A stretch of DNA of 64,000 nt from Daejeonella oryzae DSM 19973 (GTDB lineage Bacteria > Bacteroidota > Bacteroidia > Sphingobacteriales > Sphingobacteriaceae), in assembly GCF_000422945.1 (NCBI RefSeq), contig NZ_AUHA01000002.1, positions 124,001-188,000 of the forward strand, given 5' to 3'. Of this stretch, positions 55,088 through 64,000 are shown in pieces. The notes under the pieces are model-generated. The model searched no databases. It was not told the origin of the DNA and saw nothing but the letters and a program-made list of their open reading frames with translations. Position 1 is the first letter of the stretch; every line of letters starts with the position of its first letter. Made by a program: the position numbers and the translations under genes.

Positions 55088-55966
55088 ATGGAAGAATTTG
55101 AAGGCAGTGCATCCTCAAAAAAAACAAAAACTATATACATTTCAACAGTTATAAGTATTGCCCTGGTATTACTTATGATTGGTCTGTTGGGCTTAATTCT
55201 GGTTCACGCTAAAAATCTGTCTAATTACGTAAAAGAGAATATTGTTCTGAATATTATTGTAAATGATGGTGCTAAAGAAGTTGATGTTTTAGCGTTAAAA
55301 AAGCAAATTGACAGCAACCCCTACGTTCTAAAAACTCAGTATGTAAGTAAAGAACTTGCGGCCAGAAACCTGACTAAAGATTTAGGAGAAGATTTTGTAG
55401 AATTTCTGGGATATAATCCGCTTCTGTCTTCCATTGATGTTTATATGAAGGCCGATTATGCCAACAACGACAGTATAAATGCCTTTACAAAGCAGTTAAA
55501 TAAAAACCCATTGATAAAAGAAGTGATTTACCAGAAATCACTGATTGACATGGTTAATCAAAATATTCGTGGCATTGGACTAATCATTTTGGCTTTCGCC
55601 GGAATACTGCTGATTATAGCCATTGCACTTATTAACAATACTATTCGCCTGGCTATCTACTCTCAACGTTTTCTGATCAAGAGTATGCAATTGGTTGGGG
55701 CCACAAAGAATTTTATCCGCAAACCATTTATGACCTATGGCATATTACATGGGTTTATTGCGGGCTTAATTGCAATCATTTTATTAGTCGGAATATTATA
55801 TCTGGCACAAAAACAGGTTCCAGAAATGATTATTCTGAGAAGCTGGTTTGAATTTGCAATTGTATTTGCCGGAGTTATAGGTATCGGTATCTTGATTTCA
55901 GGTTTGAGCACTTATTTTGCTGTTAGCAAATTCCTTCGTTTAAAAATTTATGACCTTTACAGATAA
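55088..55966 (+). CDS. ftsX: Cell-division ABC-transporter-like protein FtsX
   Basis: 292 aa; one N-terminal and three C-terminal membrane helices with an extracellular domain (about 55-155) between, the FtsX layout. NNTIRLAIYSQRFLIKSMQLVGAT is characteristic. Works with FtsE to activate cell-wall hydrolases. First gene of ftsX-DUF3098-uppP-truB, all overlapping. Confidence 0.93.
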   Translation: MEEFEGSASSKKTKTIYISTVISIALVLLMIGLLGLILVHAKNLSNYVKENIVLNIIVNDGAKEVDVLALKKQIDSNPYVLKTQYVSKELAARNLTKDLGEDFVEFLGYNPLLSSIDVYMKADYANNDSINAFTKQLNKNPLIKEVIYQKSLIDMVNQNIRGIGLIILAFAGILLIIAIALINNTIRLAIYSQRFLIKSMQLVGATKNFIRKPFMTYGILHGFIAGLIAIILLVGILYLAQKQVPEMIILRSWFEFAIVFAGVIGIGILISGLSTYFAVSKFLRLKIYDLYR

Positions 55967-56202
55967 TGGTACAAAAAAACATTCCAAATAATGAAAGCCA
56001 GCCGGAACAGTTTGTGTTCGGCAAGATCAATTACAGATTTATGCTGATCAGCATAGCAATTGTGGTTGCAGGTTTTATGCTGATGATTGGCGAGAGTGAT
56101 ATTTATGACTTCAGAAAAACTATATTGGCGCCGATTGTAGTTTTAGCCGGCTTTGCTGTGGGTTTTTACGCCATCTTAAAAAAACCGGGTAAAAACGTAT
56201 AA
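55966..56202 (+). CDS. DUF3098 membrane protein
   Basis: 78 aa, two membrane helices ([20 protein letters not shown] and [15 protein letters not shown]). Starts on the last base of the ftsX stop and ends on the first base of uppP. Bacteroidota-specific family with unknown function, always in this place. Confidence 0.88.
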   Translation: MVQKNIPNNESQPEQFVFGKINYRFMLISIAIVVAGFMLMIGESDIYDFRKTILAPIVVLAGFAVGFYAILKKPGKNV

Positions 56203-56996
56203 TGAACTTTTTTCAAGCAATAATCCTGGCCATTATTGAAGGCCTGACGGAGTTTCTACCTGTTTCATCAACCGGACATATGATAATTGGCTCGTCTTTG
56301 ATGGGCATTCAAACACAGGAGTTTGTAAAACTTTTTACCGTTGCCATCCAGTTCGGCGCTATATTGTCGGTGGTGGTTTTATACTTTAAACGATTTTTTA
56401 AGAGCTTTGATTTCTACCTAAAATTATTTGTCGCGTTTATCCCGGCAGTATTTTTTGGTCTGCTATTGAACGATACCATCAACCAGCTTCTGGAAAGCCC
56501 CATGGTTGTTGCGATCTCTTTGGTATTAGGCGGAGTAGTTTTACTCTTTGTAGATAAATGGTTTAACAATCCGGAAACTGATGATTCAGACGAGATTGGC
56601 TATATGACCGCCTTGAAAATTGGTTTTTTTCAATGCATTTCCATGATTCCCGGTGTTTCACGCTCGGCAGCAACTATCATTGGCGGTATGACTCAAAAAC
56701 TATCGCGTAAAGCTGCCGCAGAATTTTCTTTTTTTCTGGCTGTACCAACCATGTTCGGTGCTACGGTAAAAAAGATCTATGACTTTTACAAAGATGGCTA
56801 CGTGATTACTTCTGAAGAAATTCAACTTCTGGCAGTCGGCAATGTGGTAGCATTTATAGTAGCAATGCTCGCTATTAAATATTTTATCAGCTATTTGCAA
56901 AAAAACGGATTCAGAATATTTGGATGGTATCGTATTTTTGTAGGATTAATCATCCTGGGTTTTCTATTGGCGGGGTATGATTTGAGTGTTATATGA
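56202..56996 (+). CDS. uppP: Undecaprenyl-diphosphate phosphatase
   Basis: 264 aa, seven to eight membrane helices. [17 protein letters not shown] and [13 protein letters not shown] are the two BacA/UppP signatures. Recycles the lipid carrier of peptidoglycan and polysaccharide synthesis; confers bacitracin tolerance in other species. Confidence 0.96.
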   Translation: MNFFQAIILAIIEGLTEFLPVSSTGHMIIGSSLMGIQTQEFVKLFTVAIQFGAILSVVVLYFKRFFKSFDFYLKLFVAFIPAVFFGLLLNDTINQLLESPMVVAISLVLGGVVLLFVDKWFNNPETDDSDEIGYMTALKIGFFQCISMIPGVSRSAATIIGGMTQKLSRKAAAEFSFFLAVPTMFGATVKKIYDFYKDGYVITSEEIQLLAVGNVVAFIVAMLAIKYFISYLQKNGFRIFGWYRIFVGLIILGFLLAGYDLSVI

Positions 56997-57733
56997 TGAC
57001 TGAAACTGAGGTAAAAACTTATCCTGATTTTGATTTTGCAGCTGGCGAAATCCTTTTAATTAATAAACCCTACAAATGGACCAGCTTTGATGTGGTTGGC
57101 AAGATCCGGAATTCTTTTAAACCGCTGAGATTAAAGGTAGGCCATGCCGGCACTTTAGATCCGCTGGCAACCGGTCTTTTAATTATTTGCACCGGCAAAA
57201 TGACCAAAAGAATAGACGAATTTCAGGGTCAGGAAAAAGAATATACAGGCACCATGATTTTGGGCGCCACCACGCCTTCTTATGATCTGGAAACCGAAGT
57301 GGATGAAACCTTCTCAATTGATCATATTTCTGAAGAAGATATCAGGAACAATTGCCATCAGTTTACTGGCGAAATTGATCAGGCACCGCCTGTACATTCG
57401 GCCGTAAAAGTAGACGGCGAACGCTTATACCGTAAAGCCCGCCGGGGGGAAGCCGTAGAAATCAAAACCCGTAGAGTAACGGTAAGCGAATTTGAGATTA
57501 CCCGTATAGAATTACCTGAAATAGATTTTAGAGTAGTTTGCAGCAAAGGAACATATATCAGGTCTTTGGTTTTTGATTTCGGACAGGCCCTTAATAATGG
57601 CGCTCATCTTTCTGCTTTACGCCGCACACGCAGCGGTGCTTGTAAAATTGAAAATGCATACGGGGTGATGGAACTTGTAAACCATGTACGCAGCCTCAAA
57701 GAAAAAGAGAAAGAAAAAGAAGTCTCAGAATAA
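56993..57733 (+). CDS. truB: tRNA pseudouridine(55) synthase TruB
   Basis: 246 aa; [19 protein letters not shown] with the catalytic Asp, [38 protein letters not shown]. Makes psi55 in the T arm. Starts with overlapping ATGs (56993 or 56996) inside the uppP stop. The C-terminal KEKEKEKE tail is short and charged. Confidence 0.95.
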   Translation: MMTETEVKTYPDFDFAAGEILLINKPYKWTSFDVVGKIRNSFKPLRLKVGHAGTLDPLATGLLIICTGKMTKRIDEFQGQEKEYTGTMILGATTPSYDLETEVDETFSIDHISEEDIRNNCHQFTGEIDQAPPVHSAVKVDGERLYRKARRGEAVEIKTRRVTVSEFEITRIELPEIDFRVVCSKGTYIRSLVFDFGQALNNGAHLSALRRTRSGACKIENAYGVMELVNHVRSLKEKEKEKEVSE

Positions 57734-57886
57734 TTGATCTGTTTCAGCTGAATATTCAGCATCGGTTAATAAAAATGAACGGTTAACATATCACAATCAA
57801 AGCAGGAAGATTTAGCTTCCGGAAATCCTGATAATTCAAAATGGCAGGTTAAAGAATCTATCAGTTAATTAAGGATATCATAGAGA

Positions 57887-58840
57887 ATGAAAATCTATCA
57901 TCATATTGATGAATTTACCCCTTTAAATCGTGCGATTGTAACCATCGGCACGTTTGATGGTGTGCATGTCGGCCATCAAAAAATCATTAACAGGCTTTGC
58001 GAAGTTGCCCGCACCAACGGTGGCGAAAGTGTTATTTTAACTTTCTTTCCGCATCCGCGGATGATCCTTCATCCCGAAGATGAAAATATAAAACTCATTA
58101 GTACCATCCAGGAGAAAGCAGATCTGATTCAAAGTCTGGGTGTTGATCATTTAATTATTACACCCTTTACAAGAGATTTTTCCAATTTATCGGCAGAGGA
58201 ATATATTCGTAATGTTTTGGTTGAGAAGATTGGAACCCGGCAGATCATTATCGGCTATGACCACCGCTTTGGAAAAGATCGCCAAGGTGGTTTAAAAGAC
58301 CTTCAAAATTATTCAGCCATCTACCATTTCGGAGTTGAAGAAATTCCGGAACAGGATATCCACGATGTGGCCGTAAGTTCTACAAAAATTAGAAATGCGC
58401 TTCTGGCAGGCGATGTAAAAACGGCTTCCGATTTCCTGGGATATCCTTTTCATGTAAGCGGTAAAGTGATAAAAGGCGACCAGATAGGCCGAAAAATAGG
58501 TTTTCCAACCGCCAATTTATTTGTAGAAGAAACTTATAAACTCATTCCATCCGACGGCATTTACGCCGTTAGTGTGGAAATAAAATCACAGACAACAAAC
58601 TCAGAAATTCCTGCCAAAATATTAAAAGGTATGGCTTATATTGGACACAGGCCAACCATTAATGGAATGACCCGTAATATTGAAGTGAATATTTTTGATT
58701 TTGCGGATGATATTTACGGCGGTATGGTCAGACTAAATTTTCTTCATCATATCCGTAATGATGAGAAATTCGACTCTTTAGAAGAATTAAAAACGCAAAT
58801 TGCAAAAGACGAGATCGCCGCAAGAAGACTTTTGGAATAA
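57887..58840 (+). CDS. ribF: Bifunctional riboflavin kinase / FAD synthetase
   Basis: 317 aa. N-terminal FMN adenylyltransferase (IGTFDGVHVGHQKII, HHRFGKDRQGG, SSTKIRNALLAGDV) and C-terminal riboflavin kinase (GDQIGRKIGFPTANL, GMAYIGHRPTING). Converts riboflavin to FMN and FAD. Confidence 0.96.
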   Translation: MKIYHHIDEFTPLNRAIVTIGTFDGVHVGHQKIINRLCEVARTNGGESVILTFFPHPRMILHPEDENIKLISTIQEKADLIQSLGVDHLIITPFTRDFSNLSAEEYIRNVLVEKIGTRQIIIGYDHRFGKDRQGGLKDLQNYSAIYHFGVEEIPEQDIHDVAVSSTKIRNALLAGDVKTASDFLGYPFHVSGKVIKGDQIGRKIGFPTANLFVEETYKLIPSDGIYAVSVEIKSQTTNSEIPAKILKGMAYIGHRPTINGMTRNIEVNIFDFADDIYGGMVRLNFLHHIRNDEKFDSLEELKTQIAKDEIAARRLLE

Positions 58841-58856
58841 AATCTAAGTAAAAATT

Positions 58857-59906
58857 TTGACCAAACTAAACCTGGATAAAGAGGAAAGTGAATTTTTAGA
58901 TTCCACAATTAAAAAATGGGAATCTGATGGTTTACTCGACACAGAAACTGCCAGTAAGTTACGATCATCCTATACTGTTAAAGGATTTGACTGGCGTCGG
59001 CTTGCGCAATATTCTTTTTGGGTTGCACTGGTTTGCGGCATTATTTCAATTGCTTCGCTGATTATTGATGATACAGTGATTAAATGGCTTTCTCAACTTT
59101 ACGATACACCGGATATATTAATCAGTTTGATCTCAGGGGGACTGGCCGCTCTCCTCTTTTATTTGGGGAATAAAAAAAAGAAAAAATTTCCTGAGCGAGT
59201 GTTCAGTAACGAAGCTGTTATTTTTCTAGGCGTGTTATTTACAGCAAGCTGTATTGCCTTTTTAGGAAAAACTTTTGATACGGGAGCCGGTCATTTCTCC
59301 ATTTTATTTTTGCTTTCGGTATTCGTGTATGGACTGCTTGCTCATAGATTTAATTCCCGGCTAATCTGGGCATTTTCACTCATCTCTCTGGGAAGCTGGT
59401 TTGGTACCGAAACAGGTTATCAGACAGACTGGAGCTACTATTTCCTGGGGATGAATTATCCATTACGATTTGTATTATTCGGCATTCTTCTGGTTGCATT
59501 CAGCTTTATCATGCAGAAAATTAACCGTCTGAACTATTTCCGAGAATTCACTTACATCATCGGACTGATGTATTTATTCATATCACTTTGGCTCTTATCT
59601 ATTTTTGGCAACTTCGGTACAATTGAAGATTGGTTTAAAGTAAAGCAAATAGAATTATTTTACTGGGGAATTATTTCTACGGCCATTGCCGCTGTTGCTA
59701 CAGTTTATGGACTTCGCAAAAATGATTTTATAGCCCGGGAATTTGGAATAACATTTTTGCTGATCAACATCTACACCCGCTATTTTGAGTATTTATGGGA
59801 TGTAACTTATAAAGCTATTTTCTTTACCATTCTGGGTTTATCTTTCTGGCTGATTGGCCGTAAAGCAGAAAAAATCTGGAATTTAGAGTTTTTGAAGAAA
59901 GATTGA
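58857..59906 (+). CDS. DUF2157 multi-pass membrane protein
   Basis: 349 aa from TTG 58857, with no ATG before the conserved N-terminal helix-rich part (KWESDGLLDTETASKLRSSY). It then has eight or nine membrane helices. The cytosolic head plus membrane bundle is the DUF2157 layout. Function unknown. 16 nt after ribF. Confidence 0.82.
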   Translation: MTKLNLDKEESEFLDSTIKKWESDGLLDTETASKLRSSYTVKGFDWRRLAQYSFWVALVCGIISIASLIIDDTVIKWLSQLYDTPDILISLISGGLAALLFYLGNKKKKKFPERVFSNEAVIFLGVLFTASCIAFLGKTFDTGAGHFSILFLLSVFVYGLLAHRFNSRLIWAFSLISLGSWFGTETGYQTDWSYYFLGMNYPLRFVLFGILLVAFSFIMQKINRLNYFREFTYIIGLMYLFISLWLLSIFGNFGTIEDWFKVKQIELFYWGIISTAIAAVATVYGLRKNDFIAREFGITFLLINIYTRYFEYLWDVTYKAIFFTILGLSFWLIGRKAEKIWNLEFLKKD

Positions 59907-59998
59907 GTGACATTCTCTATTCAACAAAAGTATATTTCATGCTCCGAAGAAAGATCAGGAAAATTCTAAAAAATCAGGGTTTATTAGTTTCCGGGAAA

Positions 59999-60742
59999 TT
60001 ACAGCAAAATTGTATTCTGCAACTGATAATCTGTAAGCAAAGTTCTAACCAAGGGTAAGTTCAAGGATCTTTTTAAAGCGCCGGCATGCTTTAAATGATG
60101 CATATCACTTGCAATAAAATCAATCAGCATATTATTTACTAATTCCTCTGCAGCTTTTTGAGTTCCTTTACCATAATATCCAGTTAAGGAAATTGTGTTT
60201 AATTGCAAATAGCAACCTGATTCTTTAATCTGGCGATATTTATCCAGTGAATCTGTGAGATAAGGATATCTTTCGGGATGTGCCAAAATAGGTTTTAAAC
60301 CCTTGTCCTTAATCCTTTCAATGGTTTCGAACATGTTAGTAGGAAAATTGACAAATGAAATTTCGAAAAGCAAAAAGCCATCTCCAATAGTCATCAGATC
60401 GCCCTTTTGCAATTTGGTATCAAATGATTCATCCAGATAATATTCAGCTGCAGCTTCAACGGGCATATTAATATTTTGCCTTATTAATTCTTCACGCAAA
60501 ATATCCAAACCTCTTTCAATTGTATCTCGGGTATTACGGTAATAATCTGCCATAATGTGTGGCGTAGTAATAATCTTTTGAAAACCCAGATCTTTCATTG
60601 CAGAAACCAGGGCAACAGATTCTTCTACCGTTTGGGCACCATCATCCACACCGGGGATCATGTGCGAATGCAGATCTACAGCTATTCCCGAAAAATCAAT
60701 TTGCGGTTCAGATGGTTGAGATTTTTTAAATAATCCGAACAT
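59999..60742 (-). CDS. CpsB/CapC-family tyrosine-protein phosphatase
   Basis: 247 aa PHP-fold Mn-dependent phosphatase: VDLHSHMIPGVDDGA, TTPHIMADYYRN, ILAHPERYPYL, DFIASDMHHLKH supply the metal ligands. In capsule and exopolysaccharide loci it dephosphorylates the tyrosine kinase controlling chain length. Its start is adjacent to the rfbB stop (1-nt overlap), consistent with a polysaccharide locus. Confidence 0.9.
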   Translation of the reverse strand: MFGLFKKSQPSEPQIDFSGIAVDLHSHMIPGVDDGAQTVEESVALVSAMKDLGFQKIITTPHIMADYYRNTRDTIERGLDILREELIRQNINMPVEAAAEYYLDESFDTKLQKGDLMTIGDGFLLFEISFVNFPTNMFETIERIKDKGLKPILAHPERYPYLTDSLDKYRQIKESGCYLQLNTISLTGYYGKGTQKAAEELVNNMLIDFIASDMHHLKHAGALKRSLNLPLVRTLLTDYQLQNTILL

Positions 60743-61794
60743 TACCTTTCAGAATATTGATCCTGATAATATGATTGATAATTACCGGAAGTAACATTAT
60801 TCAACCAATCTTCATTATTTAAATACCATTCAACCGTTTTTTCTAAACCTTCTTCAAATTGCAGGCTCGGTGTCCATCCAAGTTCATTCTGGAGTTTTGT
60901 TGAATCAATTGCATACCGAAGATCATGGCCAGCCCGATCTGTGACGAAAGTGATAAGTTTTTCAGAAGTTCCGGAAGGCCGATCCAATTTTTTGTCCATG
61001 ATTTTACATAACAAGCGGATCAAATCAATATTTTTCCATTCGTTATGACCGCCGATATTATACGTTTTACCGGGTTCTGATTTATGGAAAATTACATCAA
61101 TGGCCCGGGCATGATCTTCAACCCATAACCAATCCCGTATATTTTCGCCTTTCCCATAAACGGGAATGGGATTATTATTTTTAATGTTATTAATTGCCAG
61201 AGGAATCAATTTTTCAGGAAAATGATATGATCCGTAATTGTTAGAACAATTAGAAATCACAGTATTTAACCCATACGTATCCTGATAAGCCCTTACAAAA
61301 TGGTCTGAACTTGCTTTTGATGCTGAATACGGACTATGCGGATCATATGCTGTTTGCTCAGTAAACATTCCCTGTTCGCCAAGTGATCCGTAAACTTCAT
61401 CGGTTGAAACATGATAAAATAAAGTATCAGAAAATTTATTAGCCCAATGTTTCTTTGCAGCGTTTAACAGATTTACAGTACCAACCACATTGGTCATTAC
61501 AAAATCCATCGGACTGCTAATGGAACGGTCTACGTGAGATTCTGCAGCTAAATGAATAACTGCATCAAATTGTTCTTCTGAAAATAATTGATCAACAAAT
61601 GCGGCATCAACAATATCACCTTTAACAAATTTATAATTTGCCCGGTCTTCGATATCTTTTAGATTTAACAGATTGCCAGCATACGTTAATTTATCAAGAT
61701 TCACAATCGAGTAATCCGGATATTCATTTATAAAACGACGGACAACATGTGAACCGATAAATCCGGCTCCGCCAGTGATTAATATTTTTTTCAT
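60742..61794 (-). CDS. rfbB: dTDP-glucose 4,6-dehydratase
   Basis: Start set at ATG 61794 (MKKILITGGAGFIGSH); the frame is open to 61818. Extended SDR: GGAGFIGSHVV Rossmann motif, HVSTDEVYGSLG with the catalytic Thr/Asp/Glu, YSASKASSDHFV (YxxxK). Makes dTDP-4-keto-6-deoxyglucose for deoxysugars such as rhamnose. Other rml genes are not in the window. Confidence 0.94.
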   Translation of the reverse strand: MKKILITGGAGFIGSHVVRRFINEYPDYSIVNLDKLTYAGNLLNLKDIEDRANYKFVKGDIVDAAFVDQLFSEEQFDAVIHLAAESHVDRSISSPMDFVMTNVVGTVNLLNAAKKHWANKFSDTLFYHVSTDEVYGSLGEQGMFTEQTAYDPHSPYSASKASSDHFVRAYQDTYGLNTVISNCSNNYGSYHFPEKLIPLAINNIKNNNPIPVYGKGENIRDWLWVEDHARAIDVIFHKSEPGKTYNIGGHNEWKNIDLIRLLCKIMDKKLDRPSGTSEKLITFVTDRAGHDLRYAIDSTKLQNELGWTPSLQFEEGLEKTVEWYLNNEDWLNNVTSGNYQSYYQDQYSER

Positions 61795-61884
61795 TAGTTT
61801 AAATGAGTTCTGTTTCAAAAATACATTGAATGCTGATTAATAAATAATATTTATGGAACGCATTCTACATTAATTGAATTATTG

Positions 61885-62922
61885 CTATTCAAATAAAGGA
61901 TTTTCCTGAAGATATTTTTCCCAGGCCCAGGCTGATCGCATCATTTCGCTTAAATCGAGTTCAGATTTCCAGCCCAGTTCATGCTCTGCTTTGCTTACGT
62001 CTCCATACACTTTTTCGATATCTCCTTTACGGCGGGGGCCAATTTTATAATCAAGTTTAACTTCTGTGGCTTTCTCAAAAGCGTTTATGACTTCTAAAAC
62101 CGAACTTCCACGGCCAGTACCAATATTAAATGTAGAATAGTTTAAGTTAATCGTTTCCGCTTCCATTAATTGGATAGCTGCAATATGGGCTTTTGCCAAA
62201 TCGACTACATGAATATAATCACGGATACAACTGCCATCAGGGGTTTGATAATCATTTCCATAAACAGTAATTGGTCCTCTTTTCCCGATTGCAGACTGTG
62301 TAATAAAAGGAACCAGATTTTGAGGTACACCAATAGGAAGTTCCCCGATTAAGGCAGATGCATGAGCACCTACCGGATTGAAATACCTTAATACCGTGAC
62401 ATTCAATTTTTTATTAACCTGAGCAATTTCTTGCAATATCTCCTCCGCTATTTGCTTGGTATTCCCGTAAGGTGATTCCGCCTTTTTAACATCGGCGTCT
62501 TCATTTACAGGTAAATTATCAGGCTGACCGTACACGGTGCAGCTGGAAGAGAAAACAAAATTAACTTCTCTGCCATCAAAAGCTTTTAACAAATTGATAA
62601 GGGAAAAGAAGTTGTTGTGATAATATTTTAAAGGATTTTCCACCGATTCGCCAACAGCTTTAAATGCAGCGAAATGAATTACTCCTTGTATATCCGGATT
62701 TGCTTTAACGAATTCCTCCGTTGCATTTTGATCACATAGATCAAATTTGTGAAATTCGGGTTTTACACCCGTAATTAGTTCAATCTGCTCTAAAATCCTG
62801 GGAGATGAATTTGAAAAATCATCAATAATTACGGGCTTGTAACCTGCGTTTATCAATTCAACTACCGTATGGGAACCTATATATCCCGCACCGCCGGTTA
62901 CCAGGATTTTGTTTTTCGACAT
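61885..62922 (-). CDS. galE: UDP-glucose 4-epimerase
   Basis: 345 aa SDR: VTGGAGYIGSHTVVEL, FSSSCTVYGQP, SPYGNTKQIAEE (YxxxK), RYFNPVGAH and TPDGSCIRDYIHVVDLA. Interconverts UDP-glucose and UDP-galactose. Its start lies 2 nt before the uxs stop, same strand, so probably co-transcribed. Confidence 0.95.
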   Translation of the reverse strand: MSKNKILVTGGAGYIGSHTVVELINAGYKPVIIDDFSNSSPRILEQIELITGVKPEFHKFDLCDQNATEEFVKANPDIQGVIHFAAFKAVGESVENPLKYYHNNFFSLINLLKAFDGREVNFVFSSSCTVYGQPDNLPVNEDADVKKAESPYGNTKQIAEEILQEIAQVNKKLNVTVLRYFNPVGAHASALIGELPIGVPQNLVPFITQSAIGKRGPITVYGNDYQTPDGSCIRDYIHVVDLAKAHIAAIQLMEAETINLNYSTFNIGTGRGSSVLEVINAFEKATEVKLDYKIGPRRKGDIEKVYGDVSKAEHELGWKSELDLSEMMRSAWAWEKYLQENPLFE

Positions 62923-62924
62923 TG

Positions 62925-63908
62925 TTATTTATTATAATAAGAGAAATCTTTATGCTTGATTTCCTGTTCAGGCAATGATTTAAAATATTCGTATGTAATT
63001 TTTAACCCCTCTTCACGACTAACTTTGGGTTCCCATCCTAAAATTGATTTGGCTTTAGTAATGTCAGGGCGTCTTTGTTTAGGATCATCAGTTGGTAATT
63101 CCTGATATATTACTTTCTGCGAAGTTCCGGTTAATTTAATAATCTCTTCTACAAACTGCTTGATTGTTATTTCATCAGGGTTTCCAATATTAACAGGTTG
63201 TGCATAATCAGAAAAAAGAAGGCGAAAAATTCCTTCCACCAAATCATCTACATAACAGAAAGACCGGGTTTGTGAACCATCTCCAAAAACAGTAAGATCT
63301 TCGCCCCGCAAAGCCTGGCCAATAAAAGCCGGCAAAACCCGACCATCGTTTAATCGCATACGCGGACCATACGTATTAAATATCCTCACAATACGCGTTT
63401 CCAAACCGTGAAAGGTATGATAAGCCATGGTCATTGCTTCCTGAAAGCGTTTAGCTTCATCATAAACCCCTCTGGGCCCTACCGGATTTACATTTCCCCA
63501 ATATTCTTCAGGCTGAGGATTTACGGTTGGATCTCCATAAACTTCGGATGTAGAAGCAATCAGAAGCCGTGATTTCTTTGCTCTTGCCAATCCCAATAAA
63601 TTATGAATTCCCAGAGAACCTACTTTTAAAGTTTGAATCGGGATTTTCAAATAATCTATAGGACTTGCCGGAGAAGCAAAATGAAGAATATAATCTATTT
63701 TTCCGGCGACATATACAAACTTAGAAACGTCATGGTGGTAAAACTCAAAATTTTCTAATTTGAACAAATGCTCAATGTTTCTTAAATCTCCGGTGATCAG
63801 GTTGTCCATCCCGATTACGTGGAAATCTTCTTTAATAAACCTATCGCAAAGATGCGAGCCCAAAAATCCGGCAGCTCCGGTAATTAAAACACTTTTCCTT
63901 TTATTCAT
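62925..63908 (-). CDS. UDP-glucuronate decarboxylase (UDP-xylose synthase type)
   Basis: Start at ATG 63908 ([19 protein letters not shown]); ATG 63920 is also possible. SDR with [49 protein letters not shown] (YxxxK), [10 protein letters not shown] and [11 protein letters not shown], closest to Uxs. It makes UDP-xylose from UDP-glucuronate, feeding surface polysaccharide synthesis with galE and rfbB. Confidence 0.92.
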   Translation of the reverse strand: MNKRKSVLITGAAGFLGSHLCDRFIKEDFHVIGMDNLITGDLRNIEHLFKLENFEFYHHDVSKFVYVAGKIDYILHFASPASPIDYLKIPIQTLKVGSLGIHNLLGLARAKKSRLLIASTSEVYGDPTVNPQPEEYWGNVNPVGPRGVYDEAKRFQEAMTMAYHTFHGLETRIVRIFNTYGPRMRLNDGRVLPAFIGQALRGEDLTVFGDGSQTRSFCYVDDLVEGIFRLLFSDYAQPVNIGNPDEITIKQFVEEIIKLTGTSQKVIYQELPTDDPKQRRPDITKAKSILGWEPKVSREEGLKITYEYFKSLPEQEIKHKDFSYYNK

Positions 63909-64000
63909 TGAATCAATCAAAAAATTTTACAGAGTTAATATTTATCATGATTGAATTTATCTCCCTAACTATGAGACTGCAACACATTGAATACTCTCTT

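Noticed and set aside
57747-57760. 14-bp palindrome GCTGAATATTCAGC after truB
   Set aside because: Perfect but short, no T-run; could be chance or a weak terminator.

Overview
The window is a Bacteroidota chromosome segment, most likely Sphingobacteriaceae (Pedobacter-like). Reasons: low GC, two SusC/OmpA-barrel style outer-membrane receptors with carboxypeptidase-regulatory N-domains, Bacteroidota-only small proteins (DUF4295, DUF3098, DUF5683), bacillithiol gene bshC, IntDOT-like integrase, and TTG-N20-(TA)nnTTTG promoters instead of sigma70 boxes. Genus is not decided by the sequence.

Layout. (1) 1-585: 3' end of cysM. (2) 586-24685: a roughly 24-kb integrated genomic island. It sits in tRNA-Ala(GGC) and is bounded by a perfect 112-bp direct repeat (620-731 and 24574-24685). 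The repeat covers the 5' half of the tRNA plus its promoter region, so the island supplies the 5' half and promoter of the intact tRNA and leaves an orphan promoter plus 5' half at its right end. (3) 24686-64000: ordinary chromosome. It holds a PAP2 phosphatase, outer-membrane receptors, a surE-lpxB operon, acs, rpmB-rpmG-DUF4295-ftsY, rimO, bshC, a parA-parB-dapB-lepB operon, leuS, an ftsX-uppP-truB operon, ribF and a nucleotide-sugar/polysaccharide locus (uxs, galE, rfbB, cpsB-like).

Inside the island. Left part (741-9352): integrase, a 268-aa and a 201-aa unknown, an SF2-helicase-like protein, two paralogous tandem winged-helix proteins on the minus strand, and three small unknown genes. 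These are separated by unusually many palindromes and look like the element's maintenance and regulation core. Middle part (9430-17960): a cassette-like zone in which genes (propeller lipoprotein, NUDIX+DUF4406, serine hydrolase, class A beta-lactamase) are each followed by a long imperfect dyad with related arms, resembling integron attC sites although no integron integrase is present. Two copies of a diverged repeat bracket 11.1-17.9 kb. Right part (18044-24443): two clusters with a defence-gene look. One is an RX4H HEPN-like protein, a DUF2971 protein, a membrane-anchored coiled-coil protein and a broken DUF6602-like gene. The other is an HEPN-like protein, a DUF3644 (HEPN) protein and a small partner, bracketed by direct repeats. 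A RadC/JAB protein closes the island. The HEPN/DUF2971/coiled-coil operon and the attC-like cassette dyads are the best candidates for something undescribed.
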